Positions 45,567 through 57,075 of a stretch of 64,000 nt of DNA are shown here, in pieces. The DNA lies in assembly GCA_016081115.2 (NCBI GenBank), contig JABTTQ020002552.1, forward strand, positions 744,001 through 808,000. The letters run 5' to 3'. The notes under the pieces were generated by a model. It saw nothing but the letters and a program-made list of their open reading frames with translations. It searched no databases and was not told the origin of the DNA. The position numbers and the translations under genes were made by a program. Source of the stretch: Rehmannia glutinosa. Lineage: Eukaryota; Streptophyta; Magnoliopsida; Lamiales; Orobanchaceae. The first letter of the stretch is position 1. Each line of letters begins with the position of its first letter.

Positions 45567-47544
45567 GAAGTACTGAAAGGTGAGAAAGCGAAGCACACGG
45601 AGAGGGCCAGCAGCTCAGAAGCACGCGTGTACTGCCGCTCACACGATGCAAACGAGAAGAATATAACATTTGACCGACGTGTGACTTCTACGCTAAAGGC
45701 CTTCAAAGGAGGCTCGAATTTATGCGAGTTGAATTGGCAAGGAGAAAGATATGAAGAAGTGACTCACCTCACTTGGCTAGAACCGTGATCAAGTAAAACA
45801 TGCGTCAAACTATAGACGTTAAATTTAGCGGTTGTTGGAAGGCAACCCAACGGTTTGCTGTTTTATTTCTTCCCATGTTTTTTTTTCTTGGTTTCCCTTT
45901 TGCTAAGTTAGGATTTTTTTTGCTTTCCTTAAAAAAAATGGAGTTTGGTGCGGCACCCTGCACGGGCAGGGCGTGCGACATGCACACGGCCCGTGCGTCC
46001 ACCAGGATTTGAGACTGAATTCACGGCATCCCGCACGGCCCGTGCGGATTCCAGGATTTTGGTTTGAACTTGCGGCACCCTGCACAGGCACATCTCCCAG
46101 GGCCACTTTCCGCCGCCGCCCCCCCAACAGTGAGACAGGTCCATTCCACACTTTTCTTTGAAATTCTATCTTCTCTTCTATGCACTATAATTTCATTCAA
46201 GTTTGGGGCGAGAGGTAGTAATTTAATTGAAGGGTGTGGCATTTTTTGCATTCATATAGTTGCATGTAGAGCATATAGGTTGCATTACATTAGATGCTTA
46301 TTTTTCATTTTAGCACGTTTACTGCTTTCTTAGGTTTTAGGGAGTGAGTTGACCGCTATTGTGTGATTGTTGTGATCTTGGAACATTTGTTGAATGATTT
46401 ATGTTGTTTTGAATTGGGTGTTGAGCGTGAGTTGACCGGGTTGAGAATAGATGACATGGAGCATGTGAATATTGAAATCATGGTTGATATACTTTGAATT
46501 ATGCAATTACAAGCCTGTGAGCTTTTTGAGCCTTTACTGCTTTCATTATATGCAGTCTTGTTTGTTGATTGAGTGTGTCATTCATGTTGATATGAATTCT
46601 AGAACTTGCTCTGGTGTCTTTGTTGAAGTCACATGTTGCATGCAATTTATGAAGATGATTTTAGGCCATGTTTGTTAAGCCTTTTGCCTACCTAATGACA
46701 TTTAATTTCCCTAGTTAGCCAATTTGAGCCTATTGCCTGATTTTTGGTAGCCATATTTCAAGCCTTAAACTTGATATATCTGTTACCCTAAGCTTGAGCG
46801 TATAACATTAAGTAAGGGGATTGAATAAAGGTTGAATATGATGATATCGAGAATTTAGATAATGGTGTGCACGTTGGATGTGGGGATAAAAAAAGAGAAA
46901 AAATGAGGATATACTCACAAAAGAGTCGGAAAAAAAAATCGACTGCATATGTGAGTTGGCCTTAAATAAATTTATAGGCAGATGATTATGATGTAAGGCG
47001 AAAGAGAGCAGATTAAAAAAAGGGAGAAAAAGAAATGTGATAAGAATAAGAGGTAATTGGGGGTGCATATTTGATTTGAATGAGAATAGTTGATTGAGAA
47101 AAAGATGTGCTTACCAATCTATACGCTTGAGTTTGAGTCACTTTCTTCATATTTCTCTACCTTAACCAAAGAGCCTTCATTACAACCAAAAGCAAAGTCC
47201 TTTTTGATTTATGAATTGCATGGAATCGAGTGGCGGAGATGTGAGACGATTTGCAAGCATATGGTAATTCTTCAACATTGATATGATTTGAGCGAATACA
47301 CGTCCTTTATTATTCTAGAGAGGAGAGTATACACTTTATCCATGAGAAGCGTGATTTGAAGTATTTACCATGGTTTTAATTGACTTGTGCTCTATGTTAG
47401 ATATTCGAAGCTTGGCTGATCTGTTGCTTGGCGTCTAGGGATAAACGACATGAATTGTGATGCCTTGTTCTTGAGTTGCTCTTCATTACCCCATTTGTGT
47501 TTTGTCTTGAGTATAAAGTGTTGACCGGGACTGTCAATAGTTTA
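45567..47544 (+). other. 3' untranslated region of the Athila-like element
   Basis: About 2 kb with no convincing coding sequence. GC modules (CACGGGCAGGGCGTGCG, CGGCCCGTGCG) lie at about 45955-46095. It corresponds to the inverted 4400-6150 region of the sister element. Confidence 0.7.
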
Positions 47545-47556
47545 AGTTCGGGGGTT
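47545..47556 (+). promoter_or_regulatory. Polypurine tract of the Athila-like element
   Basis: AGTTCGGGGGTT precedes the LTR start TGATTAATATG. It is short and imperfect but in the right place. Confidence 0.55.
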
Positions 47557-49017
47557 TGATTAATATGTGTTTTGCATGTATTTTGGGCTTAATTGTAGCT
47601 AGAATTAGTTGCTATGCATGCATTACATGAGTAAAAAGGGCTTTATTACTGTTTTGTGGAAAAGGTATGATGTTTTGCTCGTTTTGCTCATTTTGGTAAT
47701 AATTCTCAGCATTGTGATAAAGAACCGCCGATACTTGAAGTAAAGTATGAAGTTTGGAGTTGAATTGGGAAGAAGTCAGACAAACCGGGCGAGAAATGGA
47801 AGAAAACGGACAAGTATAAGTTCCAACAGGTGTGCACGGGCAGGGCGTGCGTCCCAAGCATGACCCGTGCGCCAGCCAAAACTAAGAATTGAGCTTCGAT
47901 CATACGCACGGGCTGGTCGTGCGTGATGCGCACTGTCCGTGCGTCCTTCAGCGATTGGAAATTTCCTGTGGCACCTAGCATGGGCTGGGCATGCGCTAGG
48001 CGCATGGCCTATACGCCTGTGTGGGAAAATAGAGTTTGACAAGTTTTGAACAAGGTTTTGACCCGAACGAAGTACAATTAGAGATGAGGCGGCCACAACG
48101 AAAATACGCTGACTTTTGCGCTAAAACATAGAGAAAAGAGCAATTTTCCACCGGAGAATTGGGGAGATCGATCAAGGCAACAACAACACGCTTGAGGATT
48201 GAAGATAGATCGAGAGATCACCAACGTCCCCGAGTCTTCGCATTCCATAGTATCTTTATTTTCAATTAGTTAGACATGAACATGGATAATTTGTCTATGA
48301 ATTATTTGTTTTCTATGTCTGGCTAAACATCTTGTGATTCCCGGGTTTGGGAGTAGGTTAATGGATACTTTTATTTGATGATTAATTACAATTGAAGTTA
48401 TTATTTCCAACCATATTCGAGTACTTTGTTTTAATTCTTGTTTTATCAAAAGGCCTTTGGTTTAACATGGTTTGATGTATTGATTCATAGTTCGAACAGA
48501 TGAGTTTCAATACTAGATCTGTGAGTACTTGACATGAATATTTGCATGATTGAGAAGTCTGTGAATATTTATGAGGATATTTAATCTTTTGTGCTTTTGG
48601 GAGTTGGATATCTCATGTTGAGTAGAGATGTTAGCATAGATATTCCAATCAACGCTTTTACATGCATCTCAAGAGAGAGGGTAAATTACTTATGTGATTG
48701 TTCTATAGGGAACAATACATATAACTTTGGTTTGATTAATCTGATAATAAAAAGGGATATTAACTGAAACCATAACCCACGAATCCTTTCATCTTCTTAA
48801 TCTTTGAATCACTATTTACTTTGTTTGTTTTAGGATAAATTCTCGTTTTAGTTTACAAAACCAATCCATCAACTTTCGATCGTCTACATAATAATAAGGT
48901 TATTACAATCCAGTACTTAGTACAATAATTTATTACTCCCTGTGGATTCAACCTTGCTAACCTTATTCTATAAACTGCACCGTACACTTGCGGTGAAGCC
49001 AAATAATAAGGCGAACA
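47557..49017 (+). repeat. 3' LTR of the Athila-like element
   Basis: About 1461 bp, partner of 39927-41415, ending GGCGAACA. GC modules occur at about 47835-48015. Confidence 0.9.
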
Positions 49018-49533
49018 AGGTCTCGTGTGTACCCAAGCACACCATTGAAGTCAATGGTGGCAGCCTTCCTTATGTTGAAGACATAGAAGCATTCGCTCTA
49101 ATGGGGAAAGCCGTAATTGCGGAAGAACCGGTTGATGTTGCTCTCCTATATATATTTAAATGCACATGTTAACTAATGCAACTGGAAAACCAATGTAAGT
49201 GGAATATTCATATAAACTGTTTCTTACCACTCCAATATGTTCAAAGTACTCATTTGAGGCGGTGACTTTGTTGCGAAACATATCGTAGTGAACTCCTGGA
49301 AGCTTTATGAAATCACAGAAATCCTTGAAATGAGTTCTGAACATATGAATCCGTTCCTTCACAGCAGATGTCCTGAAGTTTTGTCTGCATTTGATGGATA
49401 GTTCGCGAGTAAGTGGAAGAAAGATGTCGTTGAAAGCGGCGGGGTTTGCTAAGTCCTTCGTTAACTGACAATGACGGAAGAACAGCTGGTAGCATTGGAT
49501 TTCTTCAGCTTCGGTCCATCCAGGCCCAATCAT

Positions 49534-50554
49534 GTTGTTCTTAATGACCTGATTCTTTCAAGTGTACCATCTCTATTGTCAAATAATTTGTGGTAATTTA
49601 TGAAGACATAAAGAGAACGAAAATAAGAATTAACAATGGAAGGCAAAGAGACTTTACAAGAGCAAATCATAAGAAAAAGAATTTTTAAGATAATTAAAAT
49701 CACCTCTTACCACTACGGCTTCGGTGCTATCTGTTTCAGAGTTTACAAATACATATAACAATATGTATGAAAATGACTAAGCTCCGCCTTCCTTAAATAG
49801 GAAATAAAAGCATTCAATTGATTGTGTTTGTTCACATCCATAAGATTTGTATTAAATTCTATGAATCTCCCACAAAGCGGTGGGCATGTAATGGTTATCC
49901 GAAAAGCCATCATGTTTACGTGCTAAATAAATGCATGGAATGACATTTGATGGCCAAATGGAATCAATGCACAGCCAAATCAAGGGATACAAACAAACAT
50001 TAGTGCTTGTACTTTTTGATCGAGTATCCTTTACTGCTTTTGCCATTTTTAAGTCAAGTTGCATTTAATCTTTAAACCACAGATGAGTATTGAATGGTCA
50101 AATCATAAGCATATAATACAAATTTGCCCTCGCATTTTGTCTAATACAAAAAAACATATTTCGACTACAACTTGATACACTAAATTTAGGTCTGAAGCAT
50201 AAAGACTGGAATACTATACAAAATACTTTGCACCATTTACATGCCATATGGCACGTGTAGGGTACGAACAAGATAATCAAAATACACGAATTTGCGAACT
50301 TAATAGAAAGACATGTCTTACATTCACTATATATGCAATTCCATTCACAAAAAAAAGGCATCCATAAGATGACCTTCAAATTAACCAGTAGTTACTATAG
50401 TATTAAACAGAATTAACAATTTGTTTTTTTTTTACAAAACATCCATACGACATCACCCCTAGTATCAGATCTTGCCCTCGCATATCATGCACACCATAAC
50501 AGCCATGTTCTGAGATGATAGGCTGAAAAAAAGGCCCATGTCCTTAGCATCACC
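49534..50554. other. Spacer between SANT genes A and D
   Basis: AT-rich with no supported gene. It holds the 5' side of gene A and the 3' side of gene D. A 93-aa minus frame at 50098-50379 has no family features. Confidence 0.5.
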
Positions 50555-51457
50555 TCACAATCGCTTGGACACAACAATCTTATTCTCAACTGATATGAAT
50601 TGAATTTCATTGAGAGCATCGAACACGGCCACCCTTTTGGCTGAAGCATCTTGCTCAAATCCAATTATGCGAGCTATGTCACCCAACCTTGATTCAGTTC
50701 TCTGTAGGAAGGAAGTCATTGCGTTTAGGAATTATGCCTCTAGGGGGTCGTCACTTTCTTTTCTTTTGTTACACGTCTTACTTTTCGTAGTCCCGCTACC
50801 TTCACCCCGGGAAGCAGACGTACCATCTGCCTCGCTACTTGGAGAAGGAGTATGGGAGGTATTTTCCAGAATGTTTTCCTCCTCGACAGCTTGATGTCCA
50901 CTTAGAATATCCTAAATAACGTCATCAAAACCTTCAACATTTTGTCTAGTCGCTCTATCCTTCCCGAAGATTTCACACCAGTATTTGTAATATGGCCAAG
51001 ATTTGAATTGCATTGTCTTTGCATTTGGATCACTCTGCAAACAAGTTAAAATTTGTGGATATACACATACGTGTACATCAGGTCATAGAATTCATTGTTA
51101 CCCTAACGTAGTCATTCCATGCCTCATCTTTGACAATCAATGTGTGAGCTGAATCTTTCCATGCAAACCCAGAAAGGCGAAGCATTGAACTCAATGAACC
51201 GTAGTCCTTCTTCCATATGTGGATTTTCAAACTGATATGTGGTATTGCTCGTAAATTAGTACCTGGAAACGCTTTTTGCATTGATTGCTCCAAAGCAACT
51301 TGATACCCACTTTTGAAGCCATTATCACATTTCCAGCCGCCTCCTTTAGGGCATGCAGAAGGACATGCTCCTCTTGGGTTGTCCAAGAACGCCTGCTATG
51401 AGTAGTATTTTTTCGTGCCGTCGGTGGTTTAGGAACATTTTTTCCAGTTGACTCCAT
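50555..51457 (-). pseudogene. MYB/SANT-like gene D (PIF/Harbinger ORF1 type)
   Basis: It starts MESTGKNV at 51457. The SANT-like domain reads RRSWTTQEEHVLLHALKEA, then a frame change near 51340, then WKCDNGFKSGYQVALEQSMQ and FAWKDSAHTLIVKDEAWNDY. Intron 51035-51101 (GTAACAATG to TTTGCAG). Exon 2 continues YYKYWCEIFGKDRATRQNVE and a Ser/Lys linker, then TSFLQRTESRLGDIARIIGF, ending at 50555. Stops occur in the VEGFDDVI-D segment (about 50918) and at EA-FLNAM (about 50733). The layout is the classic plant SANT domain plus C-terminal helix. It lies next to the transposase and in the same direction. Confidence 0.82.
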
Positions 51458-51780
51458 TGAATGTTGCCTACATAATTCCATAATATGACATCACAGGTCC
51501 AAATATGCACTTTAAAAAACTTGTAAAAAAACAACCACATGATTATCATCCATACGATTTCGTCATACAATGATAATTAAAAAGCAAACACGGCTTCTTC
51601 AAAAGCCTTTATCCACATACAAATCATACATTCTTCAATCATACATATATTAATTGTCTCAAATTGACTAATACAACTAAGATGTTCTTGTCCAACAATA
51701 ACATACAAAAGAACGGAAAACTTGGTTCATGTTCTTTACAATCAATGTTTGTTTAAATTTGCAAACAATGGTGCACTATC

Positions 51781-53173
51781 TTAGGCTCTCCATTGATTGT
51801 ACATGGACTGAGCTAAGTCATCACGCTAGTTAGTCCAGATTTGGGAAAACTCTACAACATCAACATAGTCAGGATCAGGTGCATCGTTATTTTTGCCAAC
51901 CATATACTCAGGGACCTCGTCTTCTAGTGGATCAACCACCATTGTCGAATATATTTTCGGAGAAGACAACATGCCATAATTATGCGATTACGTGTTTTGA
52001 CAGTGGTAAAAGCGCTACTTCTTAAGATAGCCCACCATTTGTTGCAACAAACCAAAACACCTCTTTATTATGTTGCGAGCCATGACATGTCTAAGGTTGA
52101 ATAATTCCCTATAGTTTTGTGGAGCCGACGAGCCCGACCCTCACTCATCTAAATGGTACCTAACGTCTTTGTATGGTGTAAGAAAGCCAGTCCATTTGTA
52201 TATCCACAATGATCACACAAGTAGTAATTTCCTAAAAATAAATTAGCATCTTATTATTGGGAATCTGTGAAAAATTGAATTCATGAACTCCAGTTACAAA
52301 TGTTATTTTAATAGACACTAAATAACTCTAATTCGAAATTTGCAACTAACCGTTGGGGACTCTTAAACCATTAGGCCTAGTCACAGCATCTCTTAAAACT
52401 CGGCTATATCAAAGGTGATCCTTCCCATCAGGACAAAATGTATATGAATTTTATGTTTTGATCATACATAGCCAGCACATTTGTGGATATGATTCCCTTG
52501 CGATTTCTATAATGTGCTTTTTCATTTATAGGTACACATACGTCAACGTAGGTTCCATCTAAAGCACCTAGACAACCCTATGTTAACATCAAAACATGTT
52601 AAATATTTTGATTCTCTGTTAAGAAAAAGAAACAACTAGTGGTTCGTAATTAGTTTGTAATTTACCTTAAACCATTTCCACTTGTCATCGTCTGATACGA
52701 TCATCACCTACGGGTTTGGGTTTCGACAACAAAATGGTGTGGAGCCTTAGAACAGCTTTAAGCACATTGTTAAAGTGGGTGCTAATGGTGTAACCTGATC
52801 TCTTGAAGTCAAATTTGACGACAACATTCTTCTTATGATGTGCCAAAACAGACATGAATATTACGACTTGCTCAGAGATTTCGACATGTCTTGTTCGTTT
52901 TAACCCACCCAAATTTTCTAGAAGGAAACATAGCCTACCAAGTAGCTGTTGGATACATGTGGTATCGCTATCATGGATAAGTTGATGCAAGTGTTTAATT
53001 TGATTGGGTACACGGTCAAGCATTCTATATCGAGCAGGGGCTACAAGTTGTCTACGAGGACGACGTCTTCAAATAAAACGCAAATGATAGAAAGTATAGA
53101 GGAGAAGTAATATTTGGAGCGTTGTCATTAGTTCCTCAACATGTACAATAACATGAATTTCTTCTTCATCCAT
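51781..53173 (-). pseudogene. PIF/Harbinger DDE transposase (HARBI1-like nuclease), inactivated
   Basis: Exons 52666-53173, 52352-52577 and 51781-52231, with GT-AG introns between. The N-terminal helix-turn-helix part reads HVEISEQVVIFMSVLAHHKK and FKRSGYTISTHFNNVLKAVL. A 1-nt shift near 52690 precedes WKWFK. Exon 2 carries GCLGALDGTYVDV (first catalytic Asp) and HYRNRKGIISTNVLAMYDQN. Exon 3 has YLCDHCGYTNG (second Asp) and NIIKRCFGLL, where the third catalytic residue is normally Glu in IIERCFG but is Lys here. There are several stops (after FIYIL, near 52440). The end PLEDEVPEYMV and MYNQWRA is preserved. It would have excised and inserted PIF elements but is now catalytically dead. Confidence 0.88.
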
Positions 53174-54209
53174 CTATAATTTTCACCGAAAGAAAATTGT
53201 AATCGTTAGTAAACCAAGATCATGTTTTGGAAACCCTAAACAAACATTCATATCTGAAAAGTACTCAATACATCAACACACCAGACCTTTAACACAACTA
53301 AAGTTGTAAAACAAAAATAACAAAGAAGGTTAAAACAATGTTAAAGAATTTAAACATCAAAGTAAAAAATGGATTTGGTAGAACATTTCGTTTTCTACCT
53401 CTGTACAGTAACCACAATAATTTTTAGCCATACAAATAAATTTTCAACATTGATACATATGAAACCAGGAAATTCTTCTTACATTGGGGAAAAGACATAT
53501 ATATACCATCACTTATACATTCACATCCATCTTCATTTCGGGATAAAACCAACCATAATTTTAGAAGTGAAGTTTACAGGAAAAACTAATCACTGTCAAG
53601 TAAACACTTAAACCATCTATCTCTGAATCATTTACAGAGCATCTGCATAAGACAATAAAAATCGTACCTTCAGTTCAGAAAAACAATTTTGGTATCTGTT
53701 TCTTGGAAAGATTTCTGCAAAAGATACAAGAAGATGTAAGATAAAATGAACAATATAAAATCGCTGAAATTTTTCATTACAAAGAAATACAATTTAATCA
53801 AACGGAGGAATGCATAAAATCGAATCGGACAATACCTGCGAAAGATTTTGGTCGACTAGGGTTCTTTTCCGCCAAAGAGAAAGTTATTGTCTTGTTTTAC
53901 CGCTCATTTTTTTAATCGTCATATTTATATGCGCCACTCATGTAAATTTTGCAACAAGCAGGGAGATTATAGTCCTTTTCACTAGGATTAAGGGTACAAG
54001 GGGTATTTTATGTCAACTGATAAATCAGTATTAATTAATAACACCCTCCCTTTAAAAAGGTATCAGTCGGCCAAGTGAAAAAGTACCGGGTTGTTCATCG
54101 AATGAAGACAGAAAAAAAAGAGCTTTGATAGAAGATTGAAAGTCTCATTACCGACTCAAATGATAATGAATATCAATAGAGTACTATTTGCACGACCAAT
54201 AGAAAAAAG
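53174..54209. other. Leader of the transposase and right side of the cluster
   Basis: On the minus strand an AAACCCTAGTCGACC-type leader (about 53850-53865) and a possible 5' UTR intron precede the transposase start. The stretch about 53950-54035, minus, has the GAGGGTGTTATTAATTAATA and AAATACCCCTTGT style of a Harbinger terminus. From 54036 the sequence is ordinary flank up to the hAT element. Confidence 0.45.
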
Positions 54210-55123
54210 TAGGGTTGTTCATCGAAATGAATTTTGAATTCTTCGACTTCCTCGAATTGAATTAATCGAATGTAATTTTTAAAACCTCAATTTGGAATTC
54301 GATCCTAATTCGATTAATTTCGAATCGAATTTAATCGAATTGGATTTGTCAATTTTCGAATCAAATTCGAGTCAATCCAAAAATTCAAATTGTCAAAAAA
54401 TTTGGGTATGATTGTATTTCAAACCCATATTTTTCAGATCCAAAACTCATATATTTTATTTTTAACTAAAGAATTCTATAATGAAACAAAAGCATAACCA
54501 TACCACATAAATTATCAAAACTATATTATTATTTTAAGGATATTACAAAAACTAAAGACAAAATACTTTTGAAGCTGAAATATATTAAAATCAAAAACAT
54601 ATTGTTCTTTTTTTAGATAAAAATATATTATTCTTTAAGTTTAAACACATCGTAAGACAATTTAAAAACTACACAAAAAATGCTGAGACTTTAAAATGAG
54701 AATTAAATGTGAAACTAGCTATGAGTAATACTATAATTCTACTGCAATAACTTTATTATAATAGACATGTGAAAGTAAATATATTTATACATCGACTAAC
54801 TATATTATTTCTATTCGATTGCAATTAAAATCTGTATAATGTTTAAAATATATAATATATAAATTAAATTTGGATTCTAATTGAATTCGAATCAGTATAC
54901 AAATTTGAATTAAAATACAAATACGAATCGAATTTACCCGAATTTTACCTCGAATTAGGATTTTCGAATAAAATTCGAAAAAAAACCCCCAATTCGTTAT
55001 TTGATTCGAATATTCATATTCAAAATTCGAGTTGATTCGAAATTCAAAAATCCTAATTCGAAATTGAAATTCGAATTCGAGCCGAATCGGATTTCGAATT
55101 GATTCGGAAAATGAACACCCCTA
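54210..55123. mobile_element. Complete non-autonomous hAT element with 8-bp TSD
   Basis: It is 914 bp. The TSD is GAAAAAAG at 54202-54209 and 55124-55131, an exact match. Terminal inverted repeats are TAGGGTTGTTCAT on the left and TAGGGGTGTTCAT at the inverted right end, differing at one base. The ends are filled with TTCGAA/GAATTCGA short palindromes; the middle is AT-rich and has no ORF. Eight-base TSDs and TAGGG termini are hAT hallmarks. It is the same family as 520-796. Confidence 0.9.
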
Positions 55124-55327
55124 GAAAAAAGGATGATAAGTAATTCAGAATCTCCCTAAATTTACATATCTAACAAATAACATCCAAACTCGTCAAATTG
55201 AAGTATCAAACAATCTATTGTATCTACATATGATCGGATTTTTTTTTAATATATAGCTAGCAATAGTGTTGGTCATTATGAGAGATGGTGTTACCTAACA
55301 AATGGGCAAAAGCCAAAGAAGAAAACT

Positions 55328-55693
55328 TGGTCATGTCCAAGCTTAAACCTTGGGAGATGTGCTTCAACGAGTTAATTAAACCTAATCTAACTTAAATTTA
55401 TGTATTTCACTTTGAAATGACCAAATTCGGCATTAATTAAGTTGAAAATGTTATCCAATTCTAGGTCATATCGAGCTAATGGGATAATTTATTCTCATCT
55501 CTAAATCTCAATTTTTTTAAAAAAAAAAAAGAATGCATGCCTAACATGTGTTTTTTTTTTTTTTTGGAAAGGGCCTACCATATGTCAAACATTATAACTA
55601 TTTATCTTGTGGAGTTTATGTACGGATGAATATAATACTCAAAATCAATATAGATTATAGGGTTCTCTAAGCTATGTCTTTAATTTTGTTGTA
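55328..55693. repeat. Direct duplication, copy 1
   Basis: From TGGTCATGTCCAAGCTTAAA to TTAATTTTGTTGTA. It is similar over its full length, with small indels, to 56183-56543. No ORF. The copies are about 855 bp apart. Confidence 0.85.
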
Positions 55694-56182
55694 AAAATGA
55701 GCGTTGATCCATATTGGACCAAATATTTAAGGAGTTTCAATTGGTGAAAAATATAATTAAATTATATAATATTCTACTAAGTGAATAGATGAGATTGATA
55801 TTTTGAATTTCTCAAAACCAATTTCGGGTGAATGAAAAATTAATGCTACAAGTTAGCCACTTAAAATTAGAAATTGATAAATGTAGGGGACGAGTGAAAC
55901 TTCATCCCACACAGGACAGAAAGCCAAAGTTAGGTCAATTTATATAGCCCAAATGGGAGTAATGAGTTTGGGTCATTGGGGCACTAAAGTTTTTAAAGGA
56001 TAGGGGATCTACATGCTTGTGAGTTTTATTCAAAATACACATGTGTGCGTACGTCACCGCCGGCCGGCTTGGGCTTCAAGATCCTTATAGTTTTGGACAA
56101 ATTTTATTTGAACCTTTAAAAAATTAATCAAATTGGCCTAGCGCGAGCTGCAGTGCGCGGGCGCGCACCTAGACGGCACGCG
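55694..56182. other. Spacer between the duplicated blocks
   Basis: No gene. The last 130 bp (about 56045-56180) is unexpectedly GC-rich (GCCGGCCGG, GCGCGGGCGCGC) against an AT-rich background. Confidence 0.5.
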
Positions 56183-56543
56183 TGGTCATGCCCAAGCTTA
56201 AACTTGGAAGGTATACTTCACCAAGCTGATTAAACCTAATCTAACCTAAATTTATGTATTTCACATGGAAATGACCAAAATTGGCATTAAATAAGTTGAA
56301 AATGTTATCCAATTTTAGGTCATATAAAATTAATGGGATAATTTATCCTCATTTCTAAATCTTAATTTTCTTTTTAAAAAGAGAATGCATGCCTAACATA
56401 GGTTTTTTTTTCTTCAGAAAGGGCCTAACATATGCCAAACATTATAACTATTTATCTTGTGGAGTTTGTGTACGGATGACTATAATACTCAGAAGTCAGA
56501 ATCAATATAGGGTTCTCTAAGCTATATATTTAATTTTATTGTA
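56183..56543. repeat. Direct duplication, copy 2
   Basis: Partner of 55328-55693. It ends at TTAATTTTATTGTA. Its left edge adjoins the GC-rich patch. Confidence 0.85.
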
Positions 56544-56749
56544 TTAATTGTCCCAATATGTTAACGCCCTTGTTTTTGATCGTTAGCATTTTGTTTTGAA
56601 TTTAAACACAATGTGCAGATAAAACACCACAACATAAATGACATTATGTAACACAAATTTTGTAGCACTTTTTACATATGATAAGGTATATATATAACAC
56701 GTGTTTGTAATACTTTTTGCATTACAATATTTATGTAACACTTTTGTAG

Positions 56750-57075
56750 CATTTTATCAATATGTAACGCTTATATGTAACGCTTTTTAAGTATCACTTT
56801 TTTTGTTATTTCTTTTATAACGCAAATAGATAATATTTGTATCAATATGTAATGTTTTTATGTAACACTTTTTAAGTATCACTTTTTTTGTTATTTCTTT
56901 TATAACGCAAATAGATAATATTTGTATCAATATGTAATGCTTTTATGTAACACTTTTTAAGTATCACTTTTTTTGTTATTTCTTTTATAACGCAAATAGA
57001 TAATATTTGTATCAATATGTAACGCTTTTATGTAACACTTTTTAAGTATCACTTTTTTTGTTATTTCTTTTGTAA
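56750..57075. repeat. 85-bp tandem repeat, about four copies
   Basis: AAGTATCACTTTTTTTGTTA recurs with GTATC starting at 56791, 56876, 56961 and 57046, exactly 85 bp apart. The units are almost identical. It lies within the CACTA-like element and shares the GTAACAC subterminal motif. Confidence 0.92.

Larger units (their letters stand above)
39927..49017 (+). mobile_element. Athila-like Ty3/gypsy element, gag-protease only, nested in SANT gene A
   Basis: It is bounded by TGGTC (39922-39926) and AGGTC (49018-49022), a 4/5 duplication. Order: 5' LTR, degenerate tRNA-Asp PBS, gag start, a truncated copia insertion, gag rest with protease, long 3' untranslated region, PPT, 3' LTR. No RT, RNase H or integrase is present, so it is a large non-autonomous element. 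It belongs to the same family as 2815-8905. Confidence 0.88.
39747..49533 (-). pseudogene. MYB/SANT-like gene A, cut in two by a gypsy element
   Basis: Exon 1 (49228-49533) encodes GPGWTEAEEIQCYQLFFRHC, a Trp-led SANT-like helix, through LPGVHYDMFRNKVTASNEYF. Intron 49146-49227 (GTAAGAAAC to TATATAG). Exon 2 begins ESNINRFFRNYGFPH, meets one TAG, continues to VLGYTRD at 49018, then is interrupted by the gypsy insertion 39927-49017. Gene text resumes at 39926 in the same frame with HPLEIDGSSDDSMDDDNED and ends at 39747 in an acidic, Asn/Gly-rich tail. Intron position matches gene C, so the two are paralogues. The insertion and the stop make it a pseudogene. Confidence 0.75.
36480..54035. mobile_element. 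PIF/Harbinger-associated gene cluster (borders approximate)
   Basis: Two plus-strand genes (GRF finger, SANT-like) face three minus-strand genes (SANT-like, SANT-like, DDE transposase). The transposase and SANT ORF1 pair is the hallmark of PIF/Harbinger. The right border is probably near 54030, where the minus strand reads GAGGGTGTTATTAATTAATA followed by an AAATACCCCTTGTACCC subterminal stretch. The left border and the matching inverted repeat were not found. The cluster could be one enlarged element, two adjoining ones, or one element beside captured genes. Confidence 0.55.

Noticed and set aside
48942..49172. 76-aa plus-strand ORF spanning the LTR/gene junction
   Set aside because: It crosses the LTR edge, and the minus strand carries SANT gene A exon 2 with proper splice sites.
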